A DNA stretch of 64,000 nucleotides, from contig NC_089454.1 of the NCBI RefSeq assembly GCF_026210795.1, forward strand, positions 806,001-870,000. The letters run 5' to 3'. Both the position numbers and the translations under genes were made by a program. The first letter of the stretch is position 1; the number at the start of each line of letters is the position of its first letter. Shown here one piece after another: positions 25,033-36,507 of the stretch. The DNA comes from Rhizophagus irregularis (taxonomy: Eukaryota > Glomeromycota > Glomeromycetes > Glomerales > Glomeraceae). The notes beneath the pieces were generated by a model. It saw only the letters and a program-made list of their open reading frames with translations, did no database searches and had not been told where the DNA came from.

Positions 25033-25296
25033 TCATGATAATATATAATACATACACGAGGATGAAGGAGAAGATGATATTGATGATGGTTTTGGTTGTA
25101 ATAAAAGAATTATATTTTTCTTTTCGTCTTCAGTAAGTAATTTATTCTTTAAAATCAATTGACGGGCAGCTTCCCAACCATCTTTTTGACTTTGTTCTGA
25201 ACTTAGAATTGAACAAGCTTCTTTTACGGCAAGTGCTACTATACGTGCTCTATTTATGTCTTCTCCTATGTCCATTTCAGGTTCTTTGATTGGCAT
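25033..25296 (-). CDS. Small protein of unknown function
   Basis: An 87-residue frame starting at an ATG preceded by GGTA. Residues 5-65 look like a real helical domain (VALAVKEACSILSSEQSQK, WEAARQLILKNKLLTEDEKK). The end (PKPSSISSSPSSSC) is low complexity, and the last residues run into AT-rich DNA, so a 3' exon may exist. Composition is much less AT-biased than the flanks. There is no signal peptide or membrane segment. I do not recognise the family. Confidence 0.5.
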   Translation of the reverse strand: MPIKEPEMDIGEDINRARIVALAVKEACSILSSEQSQKDGWEAARQLILKNKLLTEDEKKNIILLLQPKPSSISSSPSSSCMYYILS

Positions 25297-25405
25297 TACC
25301 TTCCTATTGAATTGTTATTATACATTTTTCAAAAGAATACAATTGAAAAATAAAAAAAATAAAAAAAATAAAAAATTAATAATTTGATAAAATAAATAGA
25401 ATATA

Positions 25406-25439
<34 letters not shown>

Positions 25440-27146
25440 TAAACCAAATTAACAATATATTAATAATATTATTTATATGTTACCGTTTTGTTATTTCAAT
25501 ATTTGTATAAACTTTTTGTTTTTTTTTAAAAAAAAAAAAAAAAAGAAAAAATATATATAATTTTTGCAAAACAAAAACAAAACGTCAAAATTCTATGGAA
25601 GATTTACTGAGAGAAAAAAAAAAGAGTGAAAAGCCAAAAAAAAACCCAAAAAAATTATATTTAGCTACCGGAAACTAAATTTCCACTACTTTAATGATGA
25701 AAAACGCGAACCAGTCTTTTAAGGTAATTCATTCAAAGTTTTTAAATTGAATTTTCAGTACTCTAGGTGGTTCTAGGTAATGGTTCTAGACCCTCTCGAT
25801 GTGTTGATGTCATTTTCCTAATATGTTTGTTTGTTTGTGTTATATGAACACTGCATTTTTTCATTCATTAGGTGAATAATAGGATGATATATTTATTTAT
25901 TATTAACAAACACGAAAACGGAAAAATTAAGCGAATAATTGAATGCGATCGCTATGTTCTAGACCTCAAAGATCATCATATGATTATCATTTAAAGTCTA
26001 GTTAAAATAGTAATCTGTTAAAAACGAGATTATATTGATTATATGAAATAAAGAATACCAATTTTTTGTCATACTTAAAACTATAAATTTGTTTGCGATC
26101 AATATACTAAAATGATATAAAAGCATGAGTCTTATGCACGTTTATAACAAGCGTTCATCTTTATACATTTCCTATAAAAGTTGTGCGATTCCCATTTTTT
26201 ACCCTTTAAAATTTCTTTATGTGGTTTTATTACATTTTATCTTTGAAGAAATGTATTGGATGGTCAATATAAGATGCTATATATATATATATATATCATA
26301 AATATATTATATATATATATATATACAGTATATTTCTTTTCACAGTACAGTATAAAGGTAAAAAAAAATTAACCGACACGTGACATTTTATATGAGTGAA
26401 CTTAATGTAAAAACTATATATACGGTACATATGGTACATATTGTTCAATATGCGAGTCTTTATGACCGAAAGAAGTTTTGTAATCGGGAATTTCGTTGTT
26501 ATTTCGATCCGGAACCAATTTATTCGGATTAAAAACTTAAAACTCAGTTAAAGTATTCATTTAGATCGATGAATTATTTATTTTTGACTTTTTATGGTAT
26601 GATAAAAAAATTTGATTTTATATATAAATTATTAATTATTATTTAAATTATATAATAGATTATTCATAAACGTTTTTTTTTTTTTTTTGATAAAATCAAA
26701 AAAAAAAAAATCGTATTCGTATTTTAATATATATTTAACAAAAAAAAAAACTTGAAGAAAGGTTAAGGATCAGAATTTTGAACTTTAAATTCGGGCATTC
26801 AATCATGCCCAAATCAATTCTAGTTTATACTTTTTGATGCAAACGTAGTAAATTGAAAAGGAAGGGAGGTTCTGAAATCAGTTTTTTTGTGATGATCATC
26901 GTGTAATCATGTGTAACTACATCAATTAGTTCAACTACGGTGTGACTACATGTTTGTGTGTAACTACATCATACTATGTGTAACTACGTCAACTAAGTGT
27001 AACGTAGAATCTTTTTTAACCTTGCATCATGTATTTTATTGCACGTGAATTGATTTCATTGATTTCAACATGTTAACATCGACAAAGTATTCTTTTTGTT
27101 AGTTAAAATTTAAAGAATAGCACTTTGAGAGAAGCCCATTCTTTTG
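25297..27146. other. Intergenic with TA microsatellites
   Basis: (TA)n tracts lie at about 25409-25438 and 26278-26327. Otherwise this is AT-rich spacer with no gene. Confidence 0.55.

Positions 27147-27196
<50 letters not shown>
27147..27196 (+). repeat. Homopolymer run of 50 adenines
   Basis: Fifty uninterrupted A residues, by far the longest run in the window. It could be the tail of an old retroposed sequence or slippage. No target-site duplication was found around it. Confidence 0.8.
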
Positions 27197-27200
<4 letters not shown>

Positions 27201-27244
27201 GAAACGGAAGAATAAATTTTTGATGGAACACTAAATTATATTTG

Positions 27245-27486
27245 TACCATATAGCGCTGCTGCATACATTTATTGCAGTACTCTCCCGAAATAATATCCC
27301 CCTTAAAAAAATAATATCAACCTATCGGGTACCAATTTCTTGAAAAAGTTATCCGGTGCTAATTTTTAATATTTTGCCAAAAGTTATTTATTGTATATTA
27401 TACACCCCTCCTTATATAGTATCTCGGGGTATTACCTCAATTCAGTTTGATAAGAACCAGGGTAATTTATGCAGCGCTATACGGTA
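27245..27486. mobile_element. TA-flanked inverted-repeat element (MITE-like), 242 bp
   Basis: The left end TACCATATAGCGCTGC matches the reverse complement of the right end GCAGCGCTATACGGTA, with one mismatch in 16. Both ends sit on a TA, as in Tc1/mariner-type insertions. There is no coding capacity. Confidence 0.7.
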
Positions 27487-28067
27487 AAATAAATATTTTG
27501 TTAATCAGTGCATTAATAGACAAGGTCATAAACAAATATTGAAAGATAAATTTTTAAAAAGTAAGATTTTGTTATCGTACTGATTGTATGACACAGCTTC
27601 AAATTTTTTATTTTTTACTTAAGAAGAGATGAATACATCATTAAATACCGACTCGTTATGACAAAATTGGCATAATATAAGTACAAATCTAGACTAGATA
27701 TACAAAATCCAACTGGTGGACTCACGTTAGAATGAACTGACTAATGAAGATAGCAGGGAAAGAACAAAAGGAATTAGAAATTGAAGTAAAAATAAGGAGA
27801 TATGTAACCAGAAGAAATCAATCAAATAAAAATGATCCGTATTTTTCAAGGCCGCTACTTGTAATACTGTCAGAGGTGGAGTGTTCAAAATTGTTTTGTG
27901 TAAAAAAGTTAAATTTATAAATGATGTAGATTAATGTAGGGTAATTGCTACACGTAAATGTGTATATAGACTCATTACAAATTGATAATATATATATATA
28001 AAAAAAACTAATACATAGTGGAAGTCTTTAGGGGAACAGTCGAAGGATGTTGGCACAGCTTCAAATG
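27487..28067. other. Intergenic, nothing recognised
   Basis: AT-rich spacer without a recognisable exon or repeat. Confidence 0.4.
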
Positions 28068-28342
28068 CAGTCAACTATTTATAAATGCATCCTCTATATG
28101 AAATGCACCCACTGTATATATATATATATATATCTTCCACAAATGTACCTATCCCAAGCTTTTTTACTCTATAAATGCACACCCTCTTTAAATTCCATAA
28201 AAAAATTTCTGGTAAAAATTTCTATAAATGGTTTTTCATTCCAAAAACTCCGACATATAATAATAGGGTAAATGCACTATTTTGAAAATTACGTGTATGG
28301 TCCCAAGGGAGAGGTGCATTTATAATTAGTTAGAGTTGATTG
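28068..28342. mobile_element. CAGTCAACT-type MITE, copy 1
   Basis: The left end is CAGTCAACTATTTATAAATG and the right end ...AGTTGATTG before a TA. The inner block GGTCCCAAGGGAGAGGTGCA, with the adjoining ATTTTCAAAATAGTGCATTTA block in the opposite sense, is shared with the element at 57490. It is non-coding, and a TA tract lies inside. Confidence 0.65.
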
Positions 28343-31246
28343 TAAATTTTTTGATCATACACTTGGTTAAAATGACCAAATACTTTTTTTTTTTAAAAAA
28401 AAATTATTTACTTTTTGAACGAAAAATTTTTTTGAAATGTAGTACACAAGTAATTAAAAATATCGCATGTTTAAATTTTATTATATTCAAGGAAAACAAT
28501 TAATATTTGTTTTATATTTTTGTAACTACCGTTTTATTAACGCGAGGTAAACACGACAAGTTACATCACTAAAAAAAAAAAATGACATCATATTACATTA
28601 TTCCCATTATTTTACAAACTTGGAGATCAAAATCATAAATTCCTGATCGTCAAAAAAAAAAACCCCCATTTTCTCTGTTTTTATAATAAAATAAATTTTT
28701 TTTTGGTATTACAAACGATTATTTTATACATTATATTAAATTCTAAAAAAAAATTAGCGCGTGTATAAACAAAGTTATCTATATAATATTGATACAGTCA
28801 GTCATCAGTCATATTATTTCTTATTATGTCAAACTAAACCTTTAGTTTTAAAATAATCCATTACTTTTTTTGGTTCCTATTCGGGAATGACCGACCTATA
28901 ATAACAAGAAATCCATGATATTCTAGAAGAAAATTTTTGAAGTTAAAAACTTCCTAATTGGATACAGTTGTTTGAGATCATTGTTCTTATGATAATTTCT
29001 TATTTTGGTCATGAGGAATAAGGAATTAGGATGATCACTTTTGATTAATAAAATATGCGTATTTTAAAAGTAGTAATGAAATTCTTTTAAATTTAAAAAA
29101 AAAAAATAATATAATTATAATTTTTTCTAAACGTTATTGTAGAACAACAGATTGTTATTGAATGTTACAATATTAAATTGTTTCAATAACAATTTACATA
29201 ATTAATTTTACATTCAGCGAATAAAATTTTATATGTATGAAGATATTTATAAATTATTTATAAATACCCTATCATTATCCTCATTGTTATTTAATACCTT
29301 TGTTTTTTTTTTCATGCAATCTGCGGTCTGGATGAATTTTTGAAGTATCATAATGTGTATAATGTGTGTAATACAAGTAAATAACAATAAGTAATAATTA
29401 ATGATTTAAAGTTTTATAATTTTTTATGGAAATGAAAACTGTTGCGATCCTTAATTTAGGGTCTACAAGGGAAGAATTTTGTAATAATCATATTATTATA
29501 AATTCCATGTAGGAAGTATTTAATTTCTACAAATTTGCAGGTGATAATAATAATGTGACTCAGAAACTACAATGGCGTAGTGGCGCAGCAACTCACTTTA
29601 ATACCGGAATATTATAATAAAATGATAATAAACTGAAAAATTACGTGATTAAATACAAAGAAATTTGAATATAAAACGGTTTTTCAATGATATTTTATTC
29701 TATAGATCATCTATTGATAAAGATCAAATGCATTTTTTAAATTAAGTAAAATTCACTAATACAAAAAAAGATTATTTTACAAAAAATATTTGTAGAAAAT
29801 TCCGTAACACACCATCAAAAATAATATAGAAAGCGGCTTTCCGAAAATAGTTAAGAGATAAAGTTTATAATGTTTCAATAATTGTTTCATGTATTTTTTT
29901 TTTTTCAAATATCACATAAACATTGTTATTTTAATTAAACTATTTTCAATAGAGAAAAAAAGTTATTACACTGTCATACATAATAAATTTATTATTTTTT
30001 TTTATATAACAGTAGGGTTCAAAATAAACAACGTTTCATATGTGCACAGCATATAAAGTATATAGGTAATTGGTAATTAGTAAATCATTATAAGAAATAT
30101 TTTCCGCTGGGTGTATTACAAATTATTTTAATATATACAATTTATGTATTTTCAAATTATATAAAATAATACAAAGTACAATTTTGAAACTTTTGATGAA
30201 AAGCACGATATTTCGCGCGTTATCATTGATGTGTTATAATATATTCGATTCTTGGTGAAGTTACACAAACAACATATGACTTTTGTTTTTTGCGCGCTCT
30301 TTCTTTATTATTAAAACTTTATTAAAATTTGACGATTTTGTGTCATTATTTGAATGCAAATGAGAAAATCAGGAGATTAATCACAATGGTTACAAAGTTT
30401 TTTTATTAATAATAAATGAATCGAAATTTTGGGATATTAAAAAAAAAAAAAGATAAAAAAAGAGATTTCTTATTTATAAAATATATCACGGTAAAAATAA
30501 ACAAAGATGTGAAATGCACGCGATTTTATCAAATTTCCAAAAATTTTCTAATTAAAATACATATTTGGAAGAAATGTAACATTACACTGGGAAATATATA
30601 TATATATATAATAAAAAATTTCTAATCAAAATGGAAAACAATCGATTTTATTTTTAATTATTATTTTATTAATAAAATGCATCTAACCACTTATGTTTGT
30701 TTCCCTCTCGCAAAAAGATCAAAAATAATCATCTATTAACACGTCTATATTCAATTGGTGTAATAAATAATGAGTTCAATCAATAAGTTTATTCAGAGTA
30801 GTACACATTCCAGCCAGAGCACAATATAAAAAATTTTTTTTTCTTTTTTTTTCAAAAAAATCTTCTATTCTAAACTTCTTTTTTTATTTTAAAAAAAAAA
30901 ATTAAATAATATATTTAATTGAAACCTCAAAATTTTAGACTGTGTAAAATATCTCGATTTAGTTATAAACAAAACATGAGTTGTCTTTAAAACAACGTAC
31001 AATAATAAATCTTCTGCATTAATCTCATTATTCAAGCAGACCTTAATAATAGGGAAATTGTGATGTGATTTTAATCATTTTTAAATTAAAAAATTATTTT
31101 TGTTGGCCATTATTCAATTGTCCTATATTAGAAATTATGTAATAGGAAAACAAGATCCGTACATTGGGATCGACATGATAAAATAAACGCACACTTTTTT
31201 CTATTAGTTGTACATAAATTCTTGTTTTTTGTGCAACGAGATAGAA
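28343..31246. other. Intergenic, nothing recognised
   Basis: 2.9 kb of AT-rich DNA upstream of the first HMG gene. A short GC-richer patch at 29565-29605 has a tRNA A-box look but no B-box. Confidence 0.45.
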
Positions 31247-31254
31247 TATATAAA
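31247..31254 (+). promoter_or_regulatory. TATA-like box of the first HMG-box gene
   Basis: TATATAAA about 57 bp upstream of the ATG at 31311, at a typical distance. Confidence 0.45.
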
Positions 31255-31310
31255 TGACAATAAAGAAAAATTTTAATGATCCGACTTGTTGTTATTAAAT
31301 TATTTCGGCT

Positions 31311-32390
31311 ATGAGTAAACTAGATAAAAACGAAGTTTCGCGTTTGCAAAATTCTGAAAGAGCGTGCGTTTTTATTGACTCTAGCGATCCTTTATGTCCC
31401 AACCAAGTTATAAATGGTAGTAGTCATCCATGCTTTAAACCTCCTTTTCCTCCAACTATTAATCCAAGAGATTTAATATTAAAACAATCTTCAAATGGTA
31501 AAATAATGGCGCGCGCTCCAAATGCATTCATAATTTATAGAAAATTATGTGTTGAAGCCGCTCGTTCTCATGGTTATTATTTACCTATGACAGTTATATC
31601 TTCTATGACTTCACAATCATGGGAGGAAGAATCTTCCGATGTAAAAGCAGAATATAAACGTATAGCGCAAGAAGCAAATAAATATCATAGAGAAATGTAC
31701 CCGAAAACCGGTCGACGCAAAAAACGTGAAAAATGGAATCTTGTTTCATTTCAACCAAAATCTTACTTACAAGAAGATTCTTCAAAGGAAACAAAACCAA
31801 CAAATAATAAACCTCTTATACCATCATCTTCATCGTCTAAATCAAAGAAATTTTCTCCTTTATCACAATCACAATCAGATATAACACTTCAAAATCCAAT
31901 AAATTCTATTAATAATATTACATCTGAAATTTCAAAATCCATTAATTCCGAGATAAACCTATCTAGAAAGAAAATATATCCGAACCCGGACATCTCTCCT
32001 GATAATTATCGAGAAATTTTTGTTTCAAAAGACATCGAACAGTTTCAACCTACTACGGAAAAAGTTAATTCGGACCATTCCATAAATATGAATTCTCCGT
32101 TTAATTTAGAATTTCCGAGTTCGAATTTATCTTCCAATGATTATTTTGAAATTGCAAATATATATGAAGAAGGAATATCTAATTGGAATATACCTCAAAA
32201 TCGAGTTGTATCTGAGTCCGAAAATACTTTTACTTCATGTCATCGTGAAGATATTAATTATGAATCAAATAGTTTGGAAAATTCCAGCGTTAATTCCGTT
32301 AATACATCGGAAGGATTTGATTTGTCCGGTAATAATCTGAACGTTCCATTTTCTGTTATGATGGAATCAGATTCTTATTTTGGAGTTTGA
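31311..32390 (+). CDS. MATA_HMG-type HMG-box transcription factor (copy 1)
   Basis: A nuclear DNA-binding protein of 359 residues with no intron. The family's leading KPPFPP motif is at 43-48. The HMG box spans about 68-131: RAPNAFIIYRK opens helix 1, then YLPMTVISSMTSQSW, then EYKRIAQEANKYHREMYP. A basic patch RRKKREK (135-141) follows and can serve as nuclear signal and DNA contact. The C-terminal 200 residues are Ser/Asn-rich, low-complexity and partly acidic, probably for regulation. In other fungi such boxes occur in mating-type and sexual-development regulators. In mycorrhizal fungi the family is large and most members are not at a mating locus, so no mating role is claimed. Confidence 0.9.
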   Translation: MSKLDKNEVSRLQNSERACVFIDSSDPLCPNQVINGSSHPCFKPPFPPTINPRDLILKQSSNGKIMARAPNAFIIYRKLCVEAARSHGYYLPMTVISSMTSQSWEEESSDVKAEYKRIAQEANKYHREMYPKTGRRKKREKWNLVSFQPKSYLQEDSSKETKPTNNKPLIPSSSSSKSKKFSPLSQSQSDITLQNPINSINNITSEISKSINSEINLSRKKIYPNPDISPDNYREIFVSKDIEQFQPTTEKVNSDHSINMNSPFNLEFPSSNLSSNDYFEIANIYEEGISNWNIPQNRVVSESENTFTSCHREDINYESNSLENSSVNSVNTSEGFDLSGNNLNVPFSVMMESDSYFGV

Positions 32391-33426
32391 TATTTTATTA
32401 TTATTATATTTCTTACTTATTTCCTTTAATACACAAACAAAATTATATATATTTATCATTTAATACATGTACTAATTTAACTTAATAAATTTTATAGAAT
32501 ATAATTAATATTTTATTTTTCTTTTACTATTTTGTCATTCGCTTTTCTATTTATTTATTTACATTTGATTATATTTATTATTTTTTTTTTACTTTGCAAC
32601 GATGCAGTAAAAAATTTTTTTAAGATTATATATACTTTCTATTTCTTCATTTCGTAAATATAGACAAACTCGTTTAATTATATAAATATTTTAAGGTATT
32701 TTTTTTAAGATAAAATAAAAAAAAAAATTGTATATCTTTTATGATTAGTTTCAAAAGTATGATTTCATTGGAGAAAAAAAAAAACAAGAAACCCCGGAAT
32801 ATATCTGATTTTTTAAGGTACTTGAAACAATTCTTAGTTTAATAAATTTTGATTTTAAAAACTTTTCCATTCATGTATATCTTTAAAATACATTTTATGA
32901 TAGATAATTACGAAAATTCTATTATGTTCAAATATAATATAAGAATACTTTCATGCTTATTACAAAATATGTAATTATATAACGCGTTTAAATGTTGCAG
33001 TATATTTTATGGCAAATAAAAATGATTGTACCTTCCATCTTAATATGAAATATGTGCGACTATAACGATTACTTTTCCATAATTCCATAACGGACATTTC
33101 AACAAATATACCAAAGCATATAACACGTCACGGTATAATACATAATTGTACTTATAATATTTTAATTTAATAAATTTAAATATGTAAAACTCAAACTGAC
33201 GGAAGTAGGAATCGGCCATTTTAGAAGTAAAAGAACCGTTTAGGATTCAGAACTTCTAAGTTTGACGGGAATTCTTTCCATGTCTTCCCATCATATATAT
33301 CGGATATTAGATAGCTGGTTCATTTTCTTAAAAGGTTCTCGAAACCAGGCCTTTTGTACATATTTACTCTTACAGAATTTTTATTTTCAACTCTTAGTTT
33401 AGAATAGTTTTATAACTTTCGTATAA
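32391..33426. other. Intergenic, nothing recognised
   Basis: AT-rich 3' flank of the HMG gene and spacer. No gene was seen. Confidence 0.45.
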
Positions 33427-33800
33427 ACTATACATGTTTCCGAAATAATTTGAACAATTTCGGCTTTGTAGCATAACTCCAGAGTAGCCAACTGAAACTT
33501 GGCAGAAATTTTTGCTAGAACCCAGAGAATATAGAGAAATTCTCAGATCTTATTGGCAACAATTTCGGCTAAGCTTATTTACCTTCGTCCCATTAATTAA
33601 CTTTATATTTCCAAAATATAGACAAGCCTGGCCGAAATTGTTACAAATAAGGTAGAAATTATTTAAGAACTTCTCTACACTCTCTGAAATCCAGTGAAAT
33701 CTTCTGACAAATTTCAGATGAGTACGTTTACAACTGTGGAGTTATGTCACAAAGCAGAAATTGGTCCGAAATTAAAAATTATTTCGGCAACATGTATAGT
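33427..33800. mobile_element. Foldback MITE-like element, 374 bp
   Basis: The ends ACTATACATGTTTCCGAAAT and, on the other strand, ACTATACATGTTGCCGAAAT match at 19 of 20 positions. Matching continues inward for over 100 bp (CTTTGTAGCATAACTCCA against CTTTGTGACATAACTCCA). Non-coding. Confidence 0.75.
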
Positions 33801-34555
33801 ATTAAACGTTTCATATAAATATATGTTTACATGGTATCACCGAAGTTTACTTTGCTGAAAAGTATTGATTGAAATGCTCGAAATCCTTACCGAAATACCA
33901 TTTTGACGAAAGGGTATTTTTATTAAATATATTTTTTTGATTTATTAAATTTCATTTACTCAAATAAACTGGGTCATTCGACTAAAAGTTTAAAACCAAA
34001 AAAATGTTATTTTTTTATAATTTTCGACAAGCGACTTTAATAACATTTCTTATAGTGATGGGCGTTGGGAAGTTGGAAGCACTTTTGGACGGATTTACCA
34101 CGAAATCCCGACAATCAGAATCCCGCTACAACACAAACCCGATGCTCACACCCGACAAATCATAATCCCGCTACAACACAAACCCGACGCTCACACCCGA
34201 CAAATCATAATCCCGAAACTTCAGAATCCCGTAACCACATTATTCCCCGACATTCATTATTCCGAAACTATCCTCCTAGCAATTGAAATATAATGACATA
34301 ATATAGAAATTCTAAAAAATGATTTATTAAAATCTTTAATCAGTATATTGAAAAAATAAAAAAATTATTATTATCTTTATGACGCAATAATTTAAATTTT
34401 TATTGAATTTAAAAGCAAGTTCTTTTTTTTTAAAAAAAAAATAATCAAAAATTTATATTTGCGAAGTGATTCTTAATTTTTTGCGATGTATTATTAAATA
34501 TTAATAAAAAAAATAATAATAACATCTATTTTTGCAATATTAAAAAAATTATTAC

Positions 34556-34765
34556 AGCTGATTTCATAATGTGCGGGACACTTAGCAAATTTTAAAGAAC
34601 TCGGAAGTATTCGGTAAAGCTTGATATAAAATAAAACTTATACGCTAATTTTGGAGTACTATTCCGAGAATGGTGGTATAATTTTATCTTATTTTGAACT
34701 TTTACCGAATGTTTCCGAGTTCTTTAAATTTTGCCAAGTGTCCCGTACATTATGAAATCAGCTGT
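34556..34765. repeat. Inner inverted repeat at the centre of the foldback element
   Basis: CAGCTGATTTCATAATGT (34556) is inverted as ACATTATGAAATCAGCTG (ending near 34763). Matching extends about 60 bp per arm with some mismatches, around an 80-bp spacer. It makes the whole element a nested palindrome. Confidence 0.7.
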
Positions 34766-35105
34766 AATTTTACAATAGAAATTATAATTTTGCGATATTT
34801 TAAATTAAAAATTATTACAAAATATTACGTCTATAAAAAAATTAAGATTAATGTTGGGGAATAATGTGGTTACGGGATTCTGAAGTTTCGGGATTATGAT
34901 TTGTCGGGTGTGAGCGTCGGGTTTGTGTTGTAGCGGGATTCTGATTGTCGGGTGTGAGCGTCGGGTTTGTGTTGTAGCGGGATTCTGATTGTCGGGTGTG
35001 AGCGTCGGGTTTGTGTTGTAGCGGGATTCTGATTGTTGGGTGTGAGCGTCGGGTTTGTGTTGTAGCGGGATTCTGATTGTCGGGATTTTGAACGGCTCAC
35101 CTTTT

Positions 35106-35400
35106 GGACTTCCAATTCTTCAAATTCCAATAATATTTCCAATTCCAATAAAAAGTCATTGAAAGCTTCCAATGTTCCAATGCACATTGAAACATATAAA
35201 GTTTTATATCAAGTGAGAATTGGAAGCACTTTTGGACTTTCAAATCTTCCAATTCCAATAATATTTCCAATTCCAATAAAAGTCACTGGAAGCTTCCAAT
35301 GTTCCAATGCACATTGAAACGTATAAAGTTTTATATCAAGTGAGAATTGGAAGCACTTTTGGACTTCCAATTCTTCCAATTCCAATAATATTTCAAATCA
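35106..35400 (+). repeat. Direct repeat, about 127 bp unit, 2.3 copies
   Basis: Units start GGACTTCCAATTCTTC at 35106, 35234 and 35361 and share TTGGAAGCACTTTTGGAC, which is also seen once at the left end of the foldback element (34071). It lies inside the right end of that element. Confidence 0.75.
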
Positions 35401-35417
35401 TTGGATGCTCATCACTG

Positions 35418-35800
35418 CGCCGTTTCTATATCACCGCAATAACCTACTTGATTGGCTAAATTTCACGGGACGATTCAAATGTAATAAGGCGAGCCGCCGA
35501 GCCGATCGTATATAAAAGTTAGATTAGTTAGATTGGCATTCTAAACCCCCTCCTTTTGACTTTTAAATAATATTGTAGAACAAATAAAATATAAAATACA
35601 TGATCTTTAAGCGCTCTATAACTAGGAAGCGGAAACCGTTGTAAGTCCGGAGCGCTAAAATTTGCGATTTCATTATTTGACGTCACGTGAGGGACATTGA
35701 TCATTTTTCATAGTGCGTAGACATATATAGTCCTTCGCTTCGCTCCGGAAAATAAATACATAAGAGTTACGCAATGTTCTCTTAAATTAATTTCAGTAGG
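35418..35800. other. Spacer between two elements
   Basis: Somewhat GC-richer than average (GGCGAGCCGCCGAGCC near 35490), but no gene, RNA or terminal repeat was recognised. Confidence 0.4.
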
Positions 35801-36507
35801 TATAGTACCCCGAGCAATATATCATCTATAGGTAACAAGATTATTTGCTTAGTCACATGGTATTTTTCGCTAATGTCTTAGCAGAATTTCTGTAAAGTCA
35901 TATGCTATGATTGCTTATTTTTTTAGATAAATTTAATATGAATTTTTTAAATAAAATTAGCACAACTAGTGAATTTCCATCAGTGCAGTGAAGGAACGTT
36001 ATCATTTATAAGAAATATGATAAAATGCGTGTAGAATACATTATATCAGTTTATTTTAATGCGTATGGAAAATATTGTTATACAAACTAATGAACCAGTT
36101 GAAACCATTTTATATTTCGTTACAGTTATATATAATATATGCCCATTCATTTTAATGTTTTTAGTGATTTTAAGTGAAGAATTTGAAAAAAAATGAAAAC
36201 ATTATTGTATCCCTATAAAAAAAATTTTATCCGTTATTTCTGTAAAAACTCCGTAAAAATGAGTCTTTCACGGATCCATTCACGGAAAATGATAAATTCC
36301 GTGATATAAGGTTATTAATTCCGGAAATATGAGCCTTTTACGGAAAAAATGAATATAAAAAACGGATCGACTTTTTTTACATGGTATATTACAAAAGTAA
36401 GGAATGATTTGAATGATTTTTGTTTTCATATGATTAGATTGTTTTTGGTCACATGTTGAGACATTTCTTGTTACCTACTGTATAATATATATTGCTCGGG
36501 TCCTGTA
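35801..36507. mobile_element. Inverted-repeat element, about 0.7 kb, non-coding
   Basis: The left end TAGTACCCCGAGCAATATAT is matched in inverse at the right end (ATATATTGCTCGGGTCCTGTA). An inner inverted pair TAGGTAACAAG / CTTGTTACCTA continues it. There is no coding frame. A patch at 36225-36370 repeats CGGAAAA / TTCCGT motifs. Confidence 0.65.

Larger units (their letters stand above)
34053..35417. mobile_element. 1.36-kb foldback element with GC-rich repeat arms
   Basis: The outer ends are TAGTGATGGGC and, inverted, CAGTGATGAGC, resembling hAT-type termini. Inside, the left arm (34100-34248) and right arm (34856-35085) are inverted copies built from a 44-bp GC-richer unit (GTCGGGTTTGTGTTGTAGCG). 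There are two units on the left and four on the right. A 37-bp block at 34212-34248 is a perfect inverse of 34856-34892. There is no transposase frame; open frames in the arms are repeat artefacts. No 8-bp target duplication was found at these ends. Confidence 0.7.

Noticed and set aside
29573-29605. tRNA-like A-box (TGGCGTAGTGG)
   Set aside because: No B-box follows at the right distance and no cloverleaf can be drawn.
34065-34286. 73-codon open frame on the plus strand
   Set aside because: It is the translated 44-bp repeat of the foldback element, not a gene.
34894-35187. 97-codon open frame on the minus strand
   Set aside because: Same repeat in the opposite arm; the protein is a pure tandem repeat artefact.
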